Shown: in pieces, positions 6,109-14,807 of the stretch
Position numbering within the stretch: position 1 is the first letter of the stretch
Layout of the letters: the number at the start of each line of letters is the position of its first letter
Assembly: GCA_964584985.1 (NCBI GenBank)
Contig: CAZPBK010000002.1
Span: 1 to 64,000, forward strand
Origin: JABMRF01 sp964584985
Lineage (GTDB): Bacteria > Patescibacteriota > Patescibacteriia > UBA11705 > JABHMO01
Direction: 5' to 3'
DNA length: 64,000 nt
Notes under the pieces: generated by a model
Seen by the model: the letters and a program-made list of their open reading frames with translations, nothing else
The model's database searches: none
Told to the model about the DNA's origin: nothing
Program-made: the position numbers and the translations under genes

Positions 6109-9100
6109 ATGGAAATGCCAAAAGCTTATAATCCGTTTGAGCATGAAGAAAAAATTTACCAAGAATGGCAGGAACAAGGACTTTTTAATCCTGATAATTT
6201 AAAAGGAAAACCTTTTTCCATAATGATGCCTCCTCCCAATGTTACCGGCGTCCTGCATTTAGGGCATGCTTTGGAAAATTCACTTATGGATACCATGGCT
6301 CGCTATCAGCGTTTACAGGGCAAGAAGGTTTTGCTTTTGCCCGGTGTGGATCATGCGGCTGTGGCTACCCAAGCCAAAGTGGAAAAGCTTTTGATTCAAA
6401 ACGGATTGAAAAACCCCAGACAGGAATTGGGGAGGGAAAAGCTTTTGAAAAAAGTTCAAGAATTTGCTGATGATTCTCGTCACACAATTTTAAAACAAAT
6501 TAAAAAAATGGGCACCAGTTGCGATTGGTCTCGATTTGCTTATACTTTGGACGAAAAAAGAGGTAAGGCGGTTAATACGGTTTTTGAAAAAATGTATAAT
6601 GACGGATTAATTTATCGAGGCCATCGAGTTGTTAATTGGTCGGTCAAAGGACAATCAACCTGTTCGGATGATGAATTGGAATATGTGGACAGAATGGCCA
6701 AGTTATATACTTTTAAATATTCAGCTGATTTTCCCATTACCATTGCCACTACTAGGCCGGAAACAAAATTGGGTGATACGGCAGTGGCGGTAAATCCCGA
6801 GGATGAGCGTTATCAAGAGTTTATCGGACAACAATTTGAGGTTGATTTTTGCGGCAATAAATTAACTCTTAAAGTCATTGCTGATCCGGAGGTGGATCCG
6901 GAATATGGTACCGGCGCCTTGGGCGTGACTCCGGCACATAGTCCGGTTGATTTTGAAATGTATGAAAAACAAAAAGCCAAAGGTGAGCCAATTGAACTGA
7001 TCCCGGTAATTGATCAACACCGAAAAATGACTGAACAAGCCGGAGCTGACTTTGTCGGTTTAACCACTGAAGAAGCAAGAGAAAAAGTGATTGAAAAATT
7101 AAAAGAAAAAGGACTGTTTATTAGCCAAGAAGAGATTGAACAAAGCGTGGGGACTTCGGATCGGTTTGGTGATGTGGTGGAAGCCTTACCCATGACTCAA
7201 TGGTTTGTTAGTGTTAATAAAAAAATCCCGGGACGCGATAAAAGCTTAAAAGAACTGATGCGTGCGGCCGTAAAAACGGGGTTAAAAAATAACAAAGATC
7301 AAAAAGTTGATATCACTCCCAAGCGTTTTGAAAAAATATATTTTCAATGGATAGACAATTTACGGGACTGGTGCATTTCCCGGCAAATTTGGTTCGGTCA
7401 TCGTATCCCGGTTTGGTACAAGGATCCGCAAACTCTTACCATGTTTAGACATGGTCAAGCCCAAAGCAATAAAAGCGGTTTATGTGATTCCAATCAAAAA
7501 AACAGAGAAAATAATTTAACGGAAAAGGGCAAAAAACAAGTCAGTGAAGCGGCTGAGGAATTACAAAGCGAAAACTTTGATTTAATAATTACTTCTGATT
7601 TTCCCCGAGCCAAACAAACAGCTGAGATTTTGGCGGACAAACTAAACATTTCCAAAATAGTTGAGGATCACAGAATAGGCGAAGTGGGGATGGGAGATTT
7701 TAACGGCAAAAAAGAAAAAGACTTCACTGCTTTTAGAAAAGAAAATTTTGATAAATGGCATAAAGGTAACCCTGAAAATATTGAATCTTTTTTTGATTTG
7801 AAAAAAAGAATTTTTGATTTTTTGGACGAGGTTAAAGAAAAGTATCAAGATAAAAATGTTTTGGTGGTGGCTCACGGAGATAGTATTAGAGTGGCCGGAG
7901 GTTATGAGCGGGGTTTAAGTGATAAAGAGATTTTTGAACTGGGCTATCCTGACAATGCCGGTTGGACAAAAATAAACTTACAATCCGAAGAAATAAGGGT
8001 TAGTGTTGAAGGAATAAAAGACCCGGCTTGGCAACAGGATCCAGATACTTTAGATACTTGGTTTTCTTCCGGGCTTTGGACTTTTTCAACCTTGGGTTGG
8101 CCGGAGAAAACCTTGGATTTAAAAACTTTCCATCCCTCCAGCTGGATGCAAATGGGATATGAACTGCTATTTTTTTGGATGGCACGCATGATTTTAATGT
8201 CCTCTTATGTGATGGAAGAAATTCCTTTCAAAAATGTTTATATTCACGGAATGTTGCGTGATAAGCATGGTCAAAAGTTTTCCAAGTCAGCCGGTAACGG
8301 CATAGACCCGATTGAAGTAGCTGATAAATACGGAGCTGATGCTTTGCGTTGGGCTCTTTTGATCGGTACTTCTCCTGGTAATGACTCGGCTTTTTACGAA
8401 GAAAAAGTGGAAAGCGCCAGGAACATGGTTAATAAATTATGGAATATCAGCCGGTTTATTTTAATGGATTCCCGGGAATTCAAGTCATTGGAAAAAGAAC
8501 CAAAAGCCAAAACTTTGTCGGATAAATGGATTTTGTCTCGATTTAACCGATTAAATAAAAAAATGCAATATTTGATGACTAAATATAATTTTTCCGCGGC
8601 CGGCGAAGAGCTTAGAGATTTTACTTGGAATGAGCTGGCGGATTGGTATGTGGAAATTTCCAAAACCGAAGAAAATAAAAAAGATATTTTAAATTATTTA
8701 CTTAAAAATCTGTTGATTTTATGGCATCCTTTTGTTCCTTTTGTCACCCAATCTATTTGGAATAATAGGGGAGAGAAACAATCATTGATGACTGCTGACT
8801 GGCCAAAAATTAACAAAAAATCAATTAATGAAAAAGTTGAAAAAGATTTTGAACAGATAAAAGAGATTATAGTTAATATTCGCAATCTGCGTAGCGAATA
8901 CAAACTTGATCCTGGAAAAAAGCTGGAAATTTTATATAATGGACAAGAGGAATTAGTTGAAAAAAACAAAAAAGCGATTAAGTTTTTGGCCAAACTGAAA
9001 TCCTTGGATTCAGTCGAGAAAAAACCAGATCGTTCGGCCGGAACGGTCGCTGGTCTAACTCAAATCTATTTACCTTTGGCCGATTTGATAGATTTTGATC

Positions 9101-9291
9101 ATGAGAAAAAGCGTTTAAATGAAGAAAAAGACAATCTGCAAAAATATTTAGCCGGTTTGGGTAAGAAGTTGAACAATGAGAACTTTGTAAACAATGCTCC
9201 GGAAGAAGTGGTGCAAAAGGAAAAACAAAAAAAACAACAAGCTGAAGAAAAGTTAAAAAAAATAAATAAGCAATTGACTGATTTGCAATAA
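6109..9291 (+). CDS. valS: Valyl-tRNA synthetase with an inserted histidine-phosphatase domain
   Basis: A class I synthetase that charges tRNA-Val. Visible are the HIGH motif as HLGH near residue 50, an editing domain (TTRPETKLGDTAV, GVTPAHSPVDFEMY), ISRQIWFGHRIPVWY, DTLDTWFSSGLWTFSTLGW, the KMSKS loop as KFSKS, an anticodon-binding domain and a C-terminal coiled-coil arm. Between IPVWYKD and DPDTLDTWFSS, where most ValRS have a short or zinc-binding connection, lie about 200 residues of a histidine-phosphatase (phosphoglycerate-mutase-like) domain: FRHGQAQSN (His448), SDFPRAKQTAEIL, IGEVGMGDFNG and VVAHGDSIR (His589). All its catalytic residues are present. The ATG at 6109 is preferred to the TTG at 6100. 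The protein is 1060 residues. Confidence 0.95.
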   Translation: MEMPKAYNPFEHEEKIYQEWQEQGLFNPDNLKGKPFSIMMPPPNVTGVLHLGHALENSLMDTMARYQRLQGKKVLLLPGVDHAAVATQAKVEKLLIQNGLKNPRQELGREKLLKKVQEFADDSRHTILKQIKKMGTSCDWSRFAYTLDEKRGKAVNTVFEKMYNDGLIYRGHRVVNWSVKGQSTCSDDELEYVDRMAKLYTFKYSADFPITIATTRPETKLGDTAVAVNPEDERYQEFIGQQFEVDFCGNKLTLKVIADPEVDPEYGTGALGVTPAHSPVDFEMYEKQKAKGEPIELIPVIDQHRKMTEQAGADFVGLTTEEAREKVIEKLKEKGLFISQEEIEQSVGTSDRFGDVVEALPMTQWFVSVNKKIPGRDKSLKELMRAAVKTGLKNNKDQKVDITPKRFEKIYFQWIDNLRDWCISRQIWFGHRIPVWYKDPQTLTMFRHGQAQSNKSGLCDSNQKNRENNLTEKGKKQVSEAAEELQSENFDLIITSDFPRAKQTAEILADKLNISKIVEDHRIGEVGMGDFNGKKEKDFTAFRKENFDKWHKGNPENIESFFDLKKRIFDFLDEVKEKYQDKNVLVVAHGDSIRVAGGYERGLSDKEIFELGYPDNAGWTKINLQSEEIRVSVEGIKDPAWQQDPDTLDTWFSSGLWTFSTLGWPEKTLDLKTFHPSSWMQMGYELLFFWMARMILMSSYVMEEIPFKNVYIHGMLRDKHGQKFSKSAGNGIDPIEVADKYGADALRWALLIGTSPGNDSAFYEEKVESARNMVNKLWNISRFILMDSREFKSLEKEPKAKTLSDKWILSRFNRLNKKMQYLMTKYNFSAAGEELRDFTWNELADWYVEISKTEENKKDILNYLLKNLLILWHPFVPFVTQSIWNNRGEKQSLMTADWPKINKKSINEKVEKDFEQIKEIIVNIRNLRSEYKLDPGKKLEILYNGQEELVEKNKKAIKFLAKLKSLDSVEKKPDRSAGTVAGLTQIYLPLADLIDFDHEKKRLNEEKDNLQKYLAGLGKKLNNENFVNNAPEEVVQKEKQKKQQAEEKLKKINKQLTDLQ

Positions 9292-9332
9292 GCGTATAAA
9301 TATTTTTTAAATAAAAAGTTTAATAAAATAAT

Positions 9333-10514
9333 ATGAAAATTGACACTGACCAGCAAAAAATAAAAGATCTGTTAACTAGGGGCGTGGAAAATATTTATCC
9401 GGATCGAGATTTTTTGGAAAAAAGATTAAAATCAGGAGAGCAATTGTCCTTATATTTGGGCATTGACCCCACCGGACCGGATTTGCATCTCGGACATGCG
9501 ATTAGCTTGATGAAATTGCGACAGTTTCAAGATTTGGGCCATAAGGTTATTTTATTAATCGGCAGTTTTACGGCCATGATCGGTGATCCGACCGACAAAC
9601 TGGCTATTCGTAAACCTTTGACTCGTGAACGGGTTATGGAGAATTGTCAAAAATATAAAAAGCAAGCGGCCAATATTTTGGACATGAAGAAAACTGAAAT
9701 AAAATATAATCATAAGTGGTTAGATAAATTGAATTTCAAGGATGTTGTTGAATTGGCCGCTAATTTTACCGTTCAGCAAATGTTGGAGCGAGATATGTTT
9801 GAAAAAAGAATAAATAACGGAAAGCCGGTGGGTTTGCATGAATTTTTATATCCCTTGATGCAGGGGTATGACTCAGTAGCCATGGAAGTTGACGGTGAGC
9901 TTGGCGGAAATGATCAGACTTTTAATATGTTGGCCGGTCGGACTTTGATGAAAAACATGTTGAATAAAGAAAAATTTGTAATGACCAACAAGCTTTTAGT
10001 GGATTCAGAAGGAAAAAAAATGGGTAAAACCGAAGGCAATATGATTTCTCTGGGTGATTCGGCCAAAGAGATTTTTGGCAAAGTAATGTCTTGGAGTGAT
10101 GATATGATAGATATTGGATTTGAATTATGTACTTTTGTTCCCAAAAATGAATATAAAAAAATAATTAAGGAAAATAAAAATCCGCGTGATCAAAAAATTA
10201 TTTTAGCTGAAAAAATAGTAACAATTTATTTTGATCAAAAGTCCGCGGAACAGGAAAAAGAAAATTTTATTAATACCTTTGCCAAAAAAAAGACCCCGGA
10301 GAACATTACGGGTGCTGATTTGGCCGGAAAAAGTATTTTGGAGGTTTTGGTTAAGAGCGGGATGGTTGATTCAAAGTCGCAGGCGCGTCGTGATATTCAA
10401 GGCGGTGGAGTAAAGATCAACCAGGAAAAAGTCGGTGATAGTGATTTTGAAATAAAGGTTAAATCAGGAGATATAGTGCAAAAAGGCAAAAGGCATTTTT
10501 TGAAAATAAATTGA
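9333..10514 (+). CDS. tyrS: Tyrosyl-tRNA synthetase
   Basis: A 393-residue class I synthetase. LGIDPTGPDLHLGHAISLMK carries the HIGH motif (HLGH 52-55), and KMGKTEGNMISL near residue 230 is the KMSKS loop in its KMGKT form. DQTFNMLAGR and PLMQGYDSVAMEVDGELGGNDQ contribute to the tyrosine pocket. A C-terminal S4 RNA-binding domain (about 335-393) ends the protein. It follows valS by 41 nt and is probably in the same transcript. The stop codon is TGA, one of the proofs that TGA is read as stop here. Confidence 0.95.
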   Translation: MKIDTDQQKIKDLLTRGVENIYPDRDFLEKRLKSGEQLSLYLGIDPTGPDLHLGHAISLMKLRQFQDLGHKVILLIGSFTAMIGDPTDKLAIRKPLTRERVMENCQKYKKQAANILDMKKTEIKYNHKWLDKLNFKDVVELAANFTVQQMLERDMFEKRINNGKPVGLHEFLYPLMQGYDSVAMEVDGELGGNDQTFNMLAGRTLMKNMLNKEKFVMTNKLLVDSEGKKMGKTEGNMISLGDSAKEIFGKVMSWSDDMIDIGFELCTFVPKNEYKKIIKENKNPRDQKIILAEKIVTIYFDQKSAEQEKENFINTFAKKKTPENITGADLAGKSILEVLVKSGMVDSKSQARRDIQGGGVKINQEKVGDSDFEIKVKSGDIVQKGKRHFLKIN

Positions 10515-10586
10515 TCTAATTTATTTAATCGGAAAAATTCGCTTAAAAATAAACATTTTTATTGAGCGAATGAGTAGTTTTATTAT

Positions 10587-11018
10587 ATGAAGGTTTTAAT
10601 TTTTTTGGAAAAAAACATTTTACAACCAAAAACTCTGGAACCCAGGGAGGTGTTAAGGAAAAAACTGGCCAAATGGATTGAAAATGGAGTGGAAATGGAG
10701 TTTATTACCGGAATCAGCAAGTTTTTAGATCTCAAGAAAGCCAATGAGTCTTTGAAAAAAATGGATGTTGATTCGCCTGTGGTTCATTCCAAGCAAAATG
10801 ATAAAGATTTTATTGATTTAGTAAAAAAAATCAGTCCGGATGTATTAATTGAAAATGTTGACAGTTTGGATAGCGAACAAACTGTTTGTTCAAAATTGGA
10901 AAATTCAGATGATATTGATACTTTTGGTATGCTAATTAGCGATCCCAAGGAGATTTTGGATATGCCCGATACTCCGGACAAGTTGAAGGCGGTTTTGCCC
11001 AAGGAACAAAAAAATTAA
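10587..11018 (+). CDS. Hypothetical protein, possibly a degenerate HAD-like domain
   Basis: A 143-residue soluble protein between tyrS and argS. It begins with a beta-strand-like MKVLIFLEKN, then a Lys/Glu-rich helix, and has SPDVLIENVDSLDSE and MLISDPKEILDMPDTPDKL. Those two segments resemble the VLIEDDCESIG and FGGIDHLPD signatures of a widespread uncharacterised HAD-related family, but the acidic residues are not all kept. I do not assign a function. The gap to argS is 24 nt, so it is probably cotranscribed. Confidence 0.55.
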   Translation: MKVLIFLEKNILQPKTLEPREVLRKKLAKWIENGVEMEFITGISKFLDLKKANESLKKMDVDSPVVHSKQNDKDFIDLVKKISPDVLIENVDSLDSEQTVCSKLENSDDIDTFGMLISDPKEILDMPDTPDKLKAVLPKEQKN

Positions 11019-11042
11019 AATAAGTTTTAATAGCCTATATTT

Positions 11043-12722
11043 ATGAAAATGGTTTTAACAAAGGTGGCCGAGGAGCTGGAAAAGGCTTTGGATAAGAAAA
11101 TTGATCAGAGTTTTTTTTCAATTCCACCAAAGCCGGAAATGGGTAATATTTGTTATCCTTTTTTTGAATTGGCTCAAAAAGCGGGTACAAATCCGGCTGA
11201 ATTGGCTGAAAAAACCGCTCAAAGAATAAAGGCGGGCAAGGTTATAGAAAAAGTAAAACCGGTCGGTCCTTATCTTAATTTTTTTATAAATCCCGAGTTT
11301 TTAGCGGAAAATTATTTGATGAACAAACAAAATATAAGAAACAACACTGAAAAGAAAAAGATTATGATTGAATTTGCTCATCCCAACACGCATAAAGCTT
11401 TTCACATTGGTCATTTGCGAAATATTATTACCGGTGAAAGTCTTTGTCGCATTTTGGATTATTTGGGTCATGAGGTTATCAGAGTCAATTATCAGGGGGA
11501 TATAGGAATGCATATTGCCAAATGCTTGTGGGGGGTTCAGCGCAAAAAAGCCGAATATGAAAGTATTAAAAAAGAAAACTTGGACAAAAAAATTGAATTT
11601 TTAAGCGGTTGTTATGCTTTTGGAGCGCAATCCTTTGAAAAAGAAGAAAAAACAAAAAAGGAAATAAAAAATATTAACCAACAGGTTTATGAGCAGTCTG
11701 AGGAAATAAAAGAAATATATCAAGAAACCAAAAAATGGAGTTTGGATTATTTTGATCGTGTTTACAAAAGACTGGGAACTCATTTTGACCGTTTTTATTT
11801 TGAATCTGAGGTTTTTGAAAAAGGCAGAAAAATGGTTTTTGATTTTCTGGATAAAGGAGTTTTTAAGGAAAGTGAAGGCGCGGTTATTTTTGAGGGAGAA
11901 AAATATGGTTTGCATAATCGTGTTTTTGTAAACAGTGCCGGTCAGCCTACATATGAAGGAAAGGAAGTGGCTTTGGCTGATTTGCAAATGAACGAATATA
12001 ATCCCGATAAAATAATTCATGTGGTGGGCAAAGAACAGACTGAATATTTTAAGGTGATTTTTCAAGCCTTGGAAGAGATTGTTCCGGGGATCAGGCAAAA
12101 GGAGGAACATTTGGCTTATGGTTGGGTTGGCCTAAAATCCGGAAAAATGAGTTCACGCACGGGAAAGGTTGTTTTGGCTGAATGGCTTTTGTCAGAGGTT
12201 AAAAAACAAATTGCTCAAATAATGGAAGAAAGCGAGCAAAAAAACTCAGAAGAAATAAAGGAGAAGGTGACGCTCGGGGCGGTTAAGTACGCCATGTTGA
12301 GATTGGGAGTGGATATTGACATGAGTTTTGATATTAAAGAATCAATCAGCTTATCGGGAAATAGCGGACCGTATTTAATGTATATTTTGGCTCGAGTAAA
12401 CAGTATTTTAAAAAAACACGGTAAAGTGGAGAAATTGCAAGAGGTCCCCGAGGAGATAACTGACGAGGAAAAACAACTTTTGTTAAAAATAGCGGATTTT
12501 GATTCAGCTTGTCTACGGGCGGGAGATAATCTGGATCCTTCGGAATTAGCTAAATATTTATTCGGATTGGCCAAGGTCTTTAATGAATTTTATGATCGTT
12601 GTCCTATTTTGAGAGCCAAGGGCGAAATAAAAGTTTTTCGACTAAATTTGATAAAAGAGGTTAGAGAAATCATGAAAAAAGGATTGTTGCTTTTGGGAAT
12701 TGATATTGTGGAAAAAATGTAG
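11043..12722 (+). CDS. argS: Arginyl-tRNA synthetase
   Basis: A 559-residue class I synthetase. An N-terminal tRNA D-loop-binding domain (about 1-100) is followed by EFAHPNTHKAFHIGHLRN with HIGH at 121-124, a helical insertion rich in Lys/Glu (about 170-235), SAGQPTYEGKEVALADLQ, GKEQTEYFKV and the KMSKS-equivalent GLKSGKMSSRTG. The C-terminal DALR anticodon-binding domain contains LMYILARVNSILKK. ArgRS needs tRNA to activate arginine. It completes a run valS-tyrS-(hypothetical)-argS on one strand. Confidence 0.95.
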   Translation: MKMVLTKVAEELEKALDKKIDQSFFSIPPKPEMGNICYPFFELAQKAGTNPAELAEKTAQRIKAGKVIEKVKPVGPYLNFFINPEFLAENYLMNKQNIRNNTEKKKIMIEFAHPNTHKAFHIGHLRNIITGESLCRILDYLGHEVIRVNYQGDIGMHIAKCLWGVQRKKAEYESIKKENLDKKIEFLSGCYAFGAQSFEKEEKTKKEIKNINQQVYEQSEEIKEIYQETKKWSLDYFDRVYKRLGTHFDRFYFESEVFEKGRKMVFDFLDKGVFKESEGAVIFEGEKYGLHNRVFVNSAGQPTYEGKEVALADLQMNEYNPDKIIHVVGKEQTEYFKVIFQALEEIVPGIRQKEEHLAYGWVGLKSGKMSSRTGKVVLAEWLLSEVKKQIAQIMEESEQKNSEEIKEKVTLGAVKYAMLRLGVDIDMSFDIKESISLSGNSGPYLMYILARVNSILKKHGKVEKLQEVPEEITDEEKQLLLKIADFDSACLRAGDNLDPSELAKYLFGLAKVFNEFYDRCPILRAKGEIKVFRLNLIKEVREIMKKGLLLLGIDIVEKM

Positions 12723-12728
12723 CTCTTG

Positions 12729-12770
12729 TTGACGGGTTGATAGGGATTTATTAAGATATTAAAAAGGAGG
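12729..12770 (+). promoter_or_regulatory. Predicted promoter and remote AGGAGG before the bactofilin gene
   Basis: TTGACG (12729-12734), 17-nt spacer, TAAGAT (12752-12757). A full AGGAGG lies at 12765-12770, 24 nt from the ATG, too far for normal Shine-Dalgarno pairing. On read-through transcripts, TTTATTAA (12747-12754) and TTAATAAA (12773-12780) could pair and put AGGAGG in the loop. Confidence 0.45.
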
Positions 12771-12794
12771 AATTAATAAATAAACAGCAAAATT

Positions 12795-13244
12795 ATGTTT
12801 AAAAACAATGAAGATCAAGAGTATACCGCTTATGAACAGAGCGGAGATGATACTATGATCGGTCATTCCATAAAAATTGAAGGTGATTTGGTTAGTAGTG
12901 GTAGTGTGGTGGTGGAAGGTGAAGTTGTCGGTACCGTAAAAACCGAGCAAACACTAAAAGTGGGGGAAAAAGCCAAGATTTCCGCAGATGTGGACGCCAA
13001 AGAAGCCAGAGTGGCCGGCCGAGTTGATGGAAATATTACGGTTCAAGACAGTTTGGAACTGGATAGCACGGCGGAAGTTAACGGAGATATTCAAGCCGGT
13101 AGGTTGACTATCGCCTCCGGAGCTGTTTTCAACGGTCGTTGTTCAATGAGTGAAAACGCTTCTTCGGCCGGGTCCGAGAAAAAGAAAAATGAGCGTGCTG
13201 AATCCGAAGAAAGTGATAAAGACACGTCTGAGGAGATCGACTAA
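12795..13244 (+). CDS. Bactofilin (polymer-forming cytoskeletal protein)
   Basis: A 149-residue protein whose middle (about residues 20-115) is a right-handed beta-helix of short repeats (IEGDLVSSGSVVVEGEVVG, KVGEKAKISADVDAKEARV, RVDGNITVQDSLELDSTAEV, NGDIQAGRLTIASGAVFNG). Bactofilins polymerise without nucleotides and organise cell shape or envelope enzymes at the membrane. The Ser/Glu-rich C-terminal tail is probably disordered. The next gene starts 14 nt downstream. Confidence 0.85.
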   Translation: MFKNNEDQEYTAYEQSGDDTMIGHSIKIEGDLVSSGSVVVEGEVVGTVKTEQTLKVGEKAKISADVDAKEARVAGRVDGNITVQDSLELDSTAEVNGDIQAGRLTIASGAVFNGRCSMSENASSAGSEKKKNERAESEESDKDTSEEID

Positions 13245-13257
13245 TTTTTACTCCGTT

Positions 13258-14046
13258 ATGTATTATTACATTTACGATACTTTTTTGAATGATAAAAAAT
13301 ACGAAAAAGTAATTGATAGAATAAAAACCAGACTTTTGGATTTTGAAATTCAAGGTAAGCATGAACAGCTTACGCTTTTAAAGAATATTGACGAATTAAT
13401 TGGAGATGAAGTTAAAAAAGGAGCCAATACGGTTATTGTGGTTGGAGACGATCAAACATTCTTGAAAGTTATAGATGTTGTGGCTGATAATGATGTTAGT
13501 TTGGGAATTATTCCGGTTGGACCGAATAATAGAATTGCTGAAGCTTTCGGTGTGCCCATGGAAGAAGCCGCTTGCGAGATCATAGCCGCCAGGAAGATTG
13601 TTAAGCTGGATTTAGGCTTAGCCAATCAGAAATATTTTTTTACCGATTTAAAAATAAGTAAAAACTTGGATCGTCTTCAAGTGGAAAAGGATCGATTTCA
13701 AGTGGTTCCCAAAAAAACTTGTCAAGAAGTGGAGATAATTAATTTTTATATGCCCGATCCAAAAATCGGTTTTGAAAAAAAATTAAAAAAGATTTCAGCT
13801 CAAGACGGTTATTTGGACATGGTGGTACGGGCTAAAAATAATAATCATAAATGGTTAAAGAAAAATAAAATGGCGGGAAAGATTGATACGGTTATGACAA
13901 GTGACAAGTTCAAAGTAAAGAGTTTTGAATATTTGCCTTTGGAATTGGATGGTTATAAAATAATAAAGACCCCGGCGGAGATTCAGATAAAAAGAGATAA
14001 ATTAAAAGTAATAGCCGGGAAAAACAGAAGAAAAGATATTAAATAA
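13258..14046 (+). CDS. Diacylglycerol-kinase-family protein with altered nucleotide motif
   Basis: A 262-residue protein with the N-terminal lipid/sphingosine kinase catalytic fold: TVIVVGDDQTFLKVIDVVAD and SLGIIPVGPNNRIAEAFGVP match the segments that are GGDGT and PLGTGNDFA in active enzymes. Here GGDGT is GDDQT (63-67) and GTGN is GPNN (88-91), which questions ATP binding or catalysis. The C-terminal half (QDGYLDMVV, LELDGY..KTPAEIQI) keeps the family's beta-rich domain. The start is put at 13258 because a longer reading frame would overlap the bactofilin gene in another frame. A lipid-binding role or divergent kinase activity are both possible. Confidence 0.7.
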   Translation: MYYYIYDTFLNDKKYEKVIDRIKTRLLDFEIQGKHEQLTLLKNIDELIGDEVKKGANTVIVVGDDQTFLKVIDVVADNDVSLGIIPVGPNNRIAEAFGVPMEEAACEIIAARKIVKLDLGLANQKYFFTDLKISKNLDRLQVEKDRFQVVPKKTCQEVEIINFYMPDPKIGFEKKLKKISAQDGYLDMVVRAKNNNHKWLKKNKMAGKIDTVMTSDKFKVKSFEYLPLELDGYKIIKTPAEIQIKRDKLKVIAGKNRRKDIK

Positions 14047-14063
14047 AAAATAATTCTCAATCT

Positions 14064-14249
14064 ATGACTCCCAAAGTGGATCAAGAAAAGTGCATTGGTT
14101 GTGGAGCCTGTGCTTCAATAGCTGCCGATGTTTTTAAAATCAATGAAAACGGTAAGGCCGAGGTGTTGTCCGGTGATCATTCGGACAAAGAAGAAGCCGT
14201 TAAACAAGCTAAAGACGCTTGTCCGGTAGCGGCCATTACCATTGAGTAA
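14064..14249 (+). CDS. Ferredoxin, single [4Fe-4S] cluster
   Basis: A 61-residue ferredoxin with CIGCGAC (Cys10, Cys13, Cys16) and a distant CP (Cys53), enough for one [4Fe-4S] cluster. The acidic surface (about a quarter Asp/Glu) is typical of small electron carriers. No partner oxidoreductase is next to it; it lies 17 nt after the lipid-kinase-like gene and before a terminator, ending this transcription unit. Confidence 0.9.
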   Translation: MTPKVDQEKCIGCGACASIAADVFKINENGKAEVLSGDHSDKEEAVKQAKDACPVAAITIE

Positions 14250-14260
14250 TTCATTAAACA

Positions 14261-14290
14261 AAAGCAGCCGTTTTTTAAGGGCTGTTTTTT
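14261..14290 (+). terminator. Rho-independent terminator after the ferredoxin gene
   Basis: AAAGCAGCC / GGCTGTTTT stem (14261-14269 with 14279-14287) and a T run. Confidence 0.8.
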
Positions 14291-14355
14291 GGATGAAGCT
14301 GAACTGGGTTTATTTTCCGAAAAAAGTCAAACTTTGTATACAAGAGACAAATCAT

Positions 14356-14442
14356 GCGGGGGTGTCGGAATTGGTAGACGAGCAAGGTTGAGGGCCTTGT
14401 GGGTTTACGCCCGTGGGAGTTCAAATCTCCTCTCCCGCACCA
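14356..14442 (+). tRNA. tRNA-Leu (anticodon GAG)
   Basis: An 87-nt gene with a 7-bp acceptor stem (GCGGGGG / CTCCCGC with one G-T pair), anticodon stem CAAGG/CCTTG around loop TTGAGGG (anticodon 14390-14392), a long variable arm (GTGGGTTTACGCCCG) and T arm GGGAGTTCAAATCTCC. The long variable arm marks a class II tRNA and the GAG anticodon reads CUC/CUU. CCA is encoded (14440-14442). Confidence 0.95.
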
Positions 14443-14528
14443 TGATTTTAATTTTTTGACAGATCGTTCCTCCGGGGAATGGTTTTTTTATATCAACAAA
14501 AATGATTTATTTTAAACCTTTTTTGTGT

Positions 14529-14534
14529 TATAAT
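14529..14534 (+). promoter_or_regulatory. Minus-10 element before the small membrane protein gene
   Basis: A perfect TATAAT, 27 nt before the ATG at 14562. No good -35 element is visible. Confidence 0.4.
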
Positions 14535-14561
14535 CAAGACACAAGTAATATTTTTAATTTT

Positions 14562-14801
14562 ATGCTCGGAAGAATTATAATAGGAATTTTAATCTGCGCT
14601 TTTGGTTTTCTTATAGTCAAAAAATCAGATTGGGCTTTAGACATTTTCGGCGGTTCCAGTTTTGGTGAAAAGGTTTTCACCGGAGGCTCCAGATCTTTTT
14701 ACAAGATGCTCGGAGTCATCCTTATTTTAGTGGGTTTTTTGGTTATTACCAATTTACACTATACCTTTTTGGAAGGTTTGGGCGATTTTTTGTTCGGTTA
14801 A
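14562..14801 (+). CDS. Small two-span membrane protein
   Basis: A 79-residue protein with hydrophobic helices at about 3-18 and 49-66, joined by a glycine/serine-rich loop (FGGSSFGEKVFTGGSRSFYK). Families of this type are frequent in Patescibacteria but I cannot name one. An upstream in-frame ATG at 14502 is rejected because it lies before the TATAAT box. The yraN gene starts 6 nt after the stop. Confidence 0.6.
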   Translation: MLGRIIIGILICAFGFLIVKKSDWALDIFGGSSFGEKVFTGGSRSFYKMLGVILILVGFLVITNLHYTFLEGLGDFLFG

Positions 14802-14807
14802 ACAAAA

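Noticed and set aside
10537..10572. A second AATTCGCTTAAAAA sequence like that of the CRISPR trailer terminator
   Set aside because: It forms its own imperfect hairpin after tyrS with no T tract; the 15-nt match to 301-315 is explained by AT-rich stem sequence.
13150..13257. Longer N-terminus for the lipid-kinase-like protein
   Set aside because: It would overlap the bactofilin gene in another frame; the ATG at 13258, just after the bactofilin stop, starts a normal family N-terminus.
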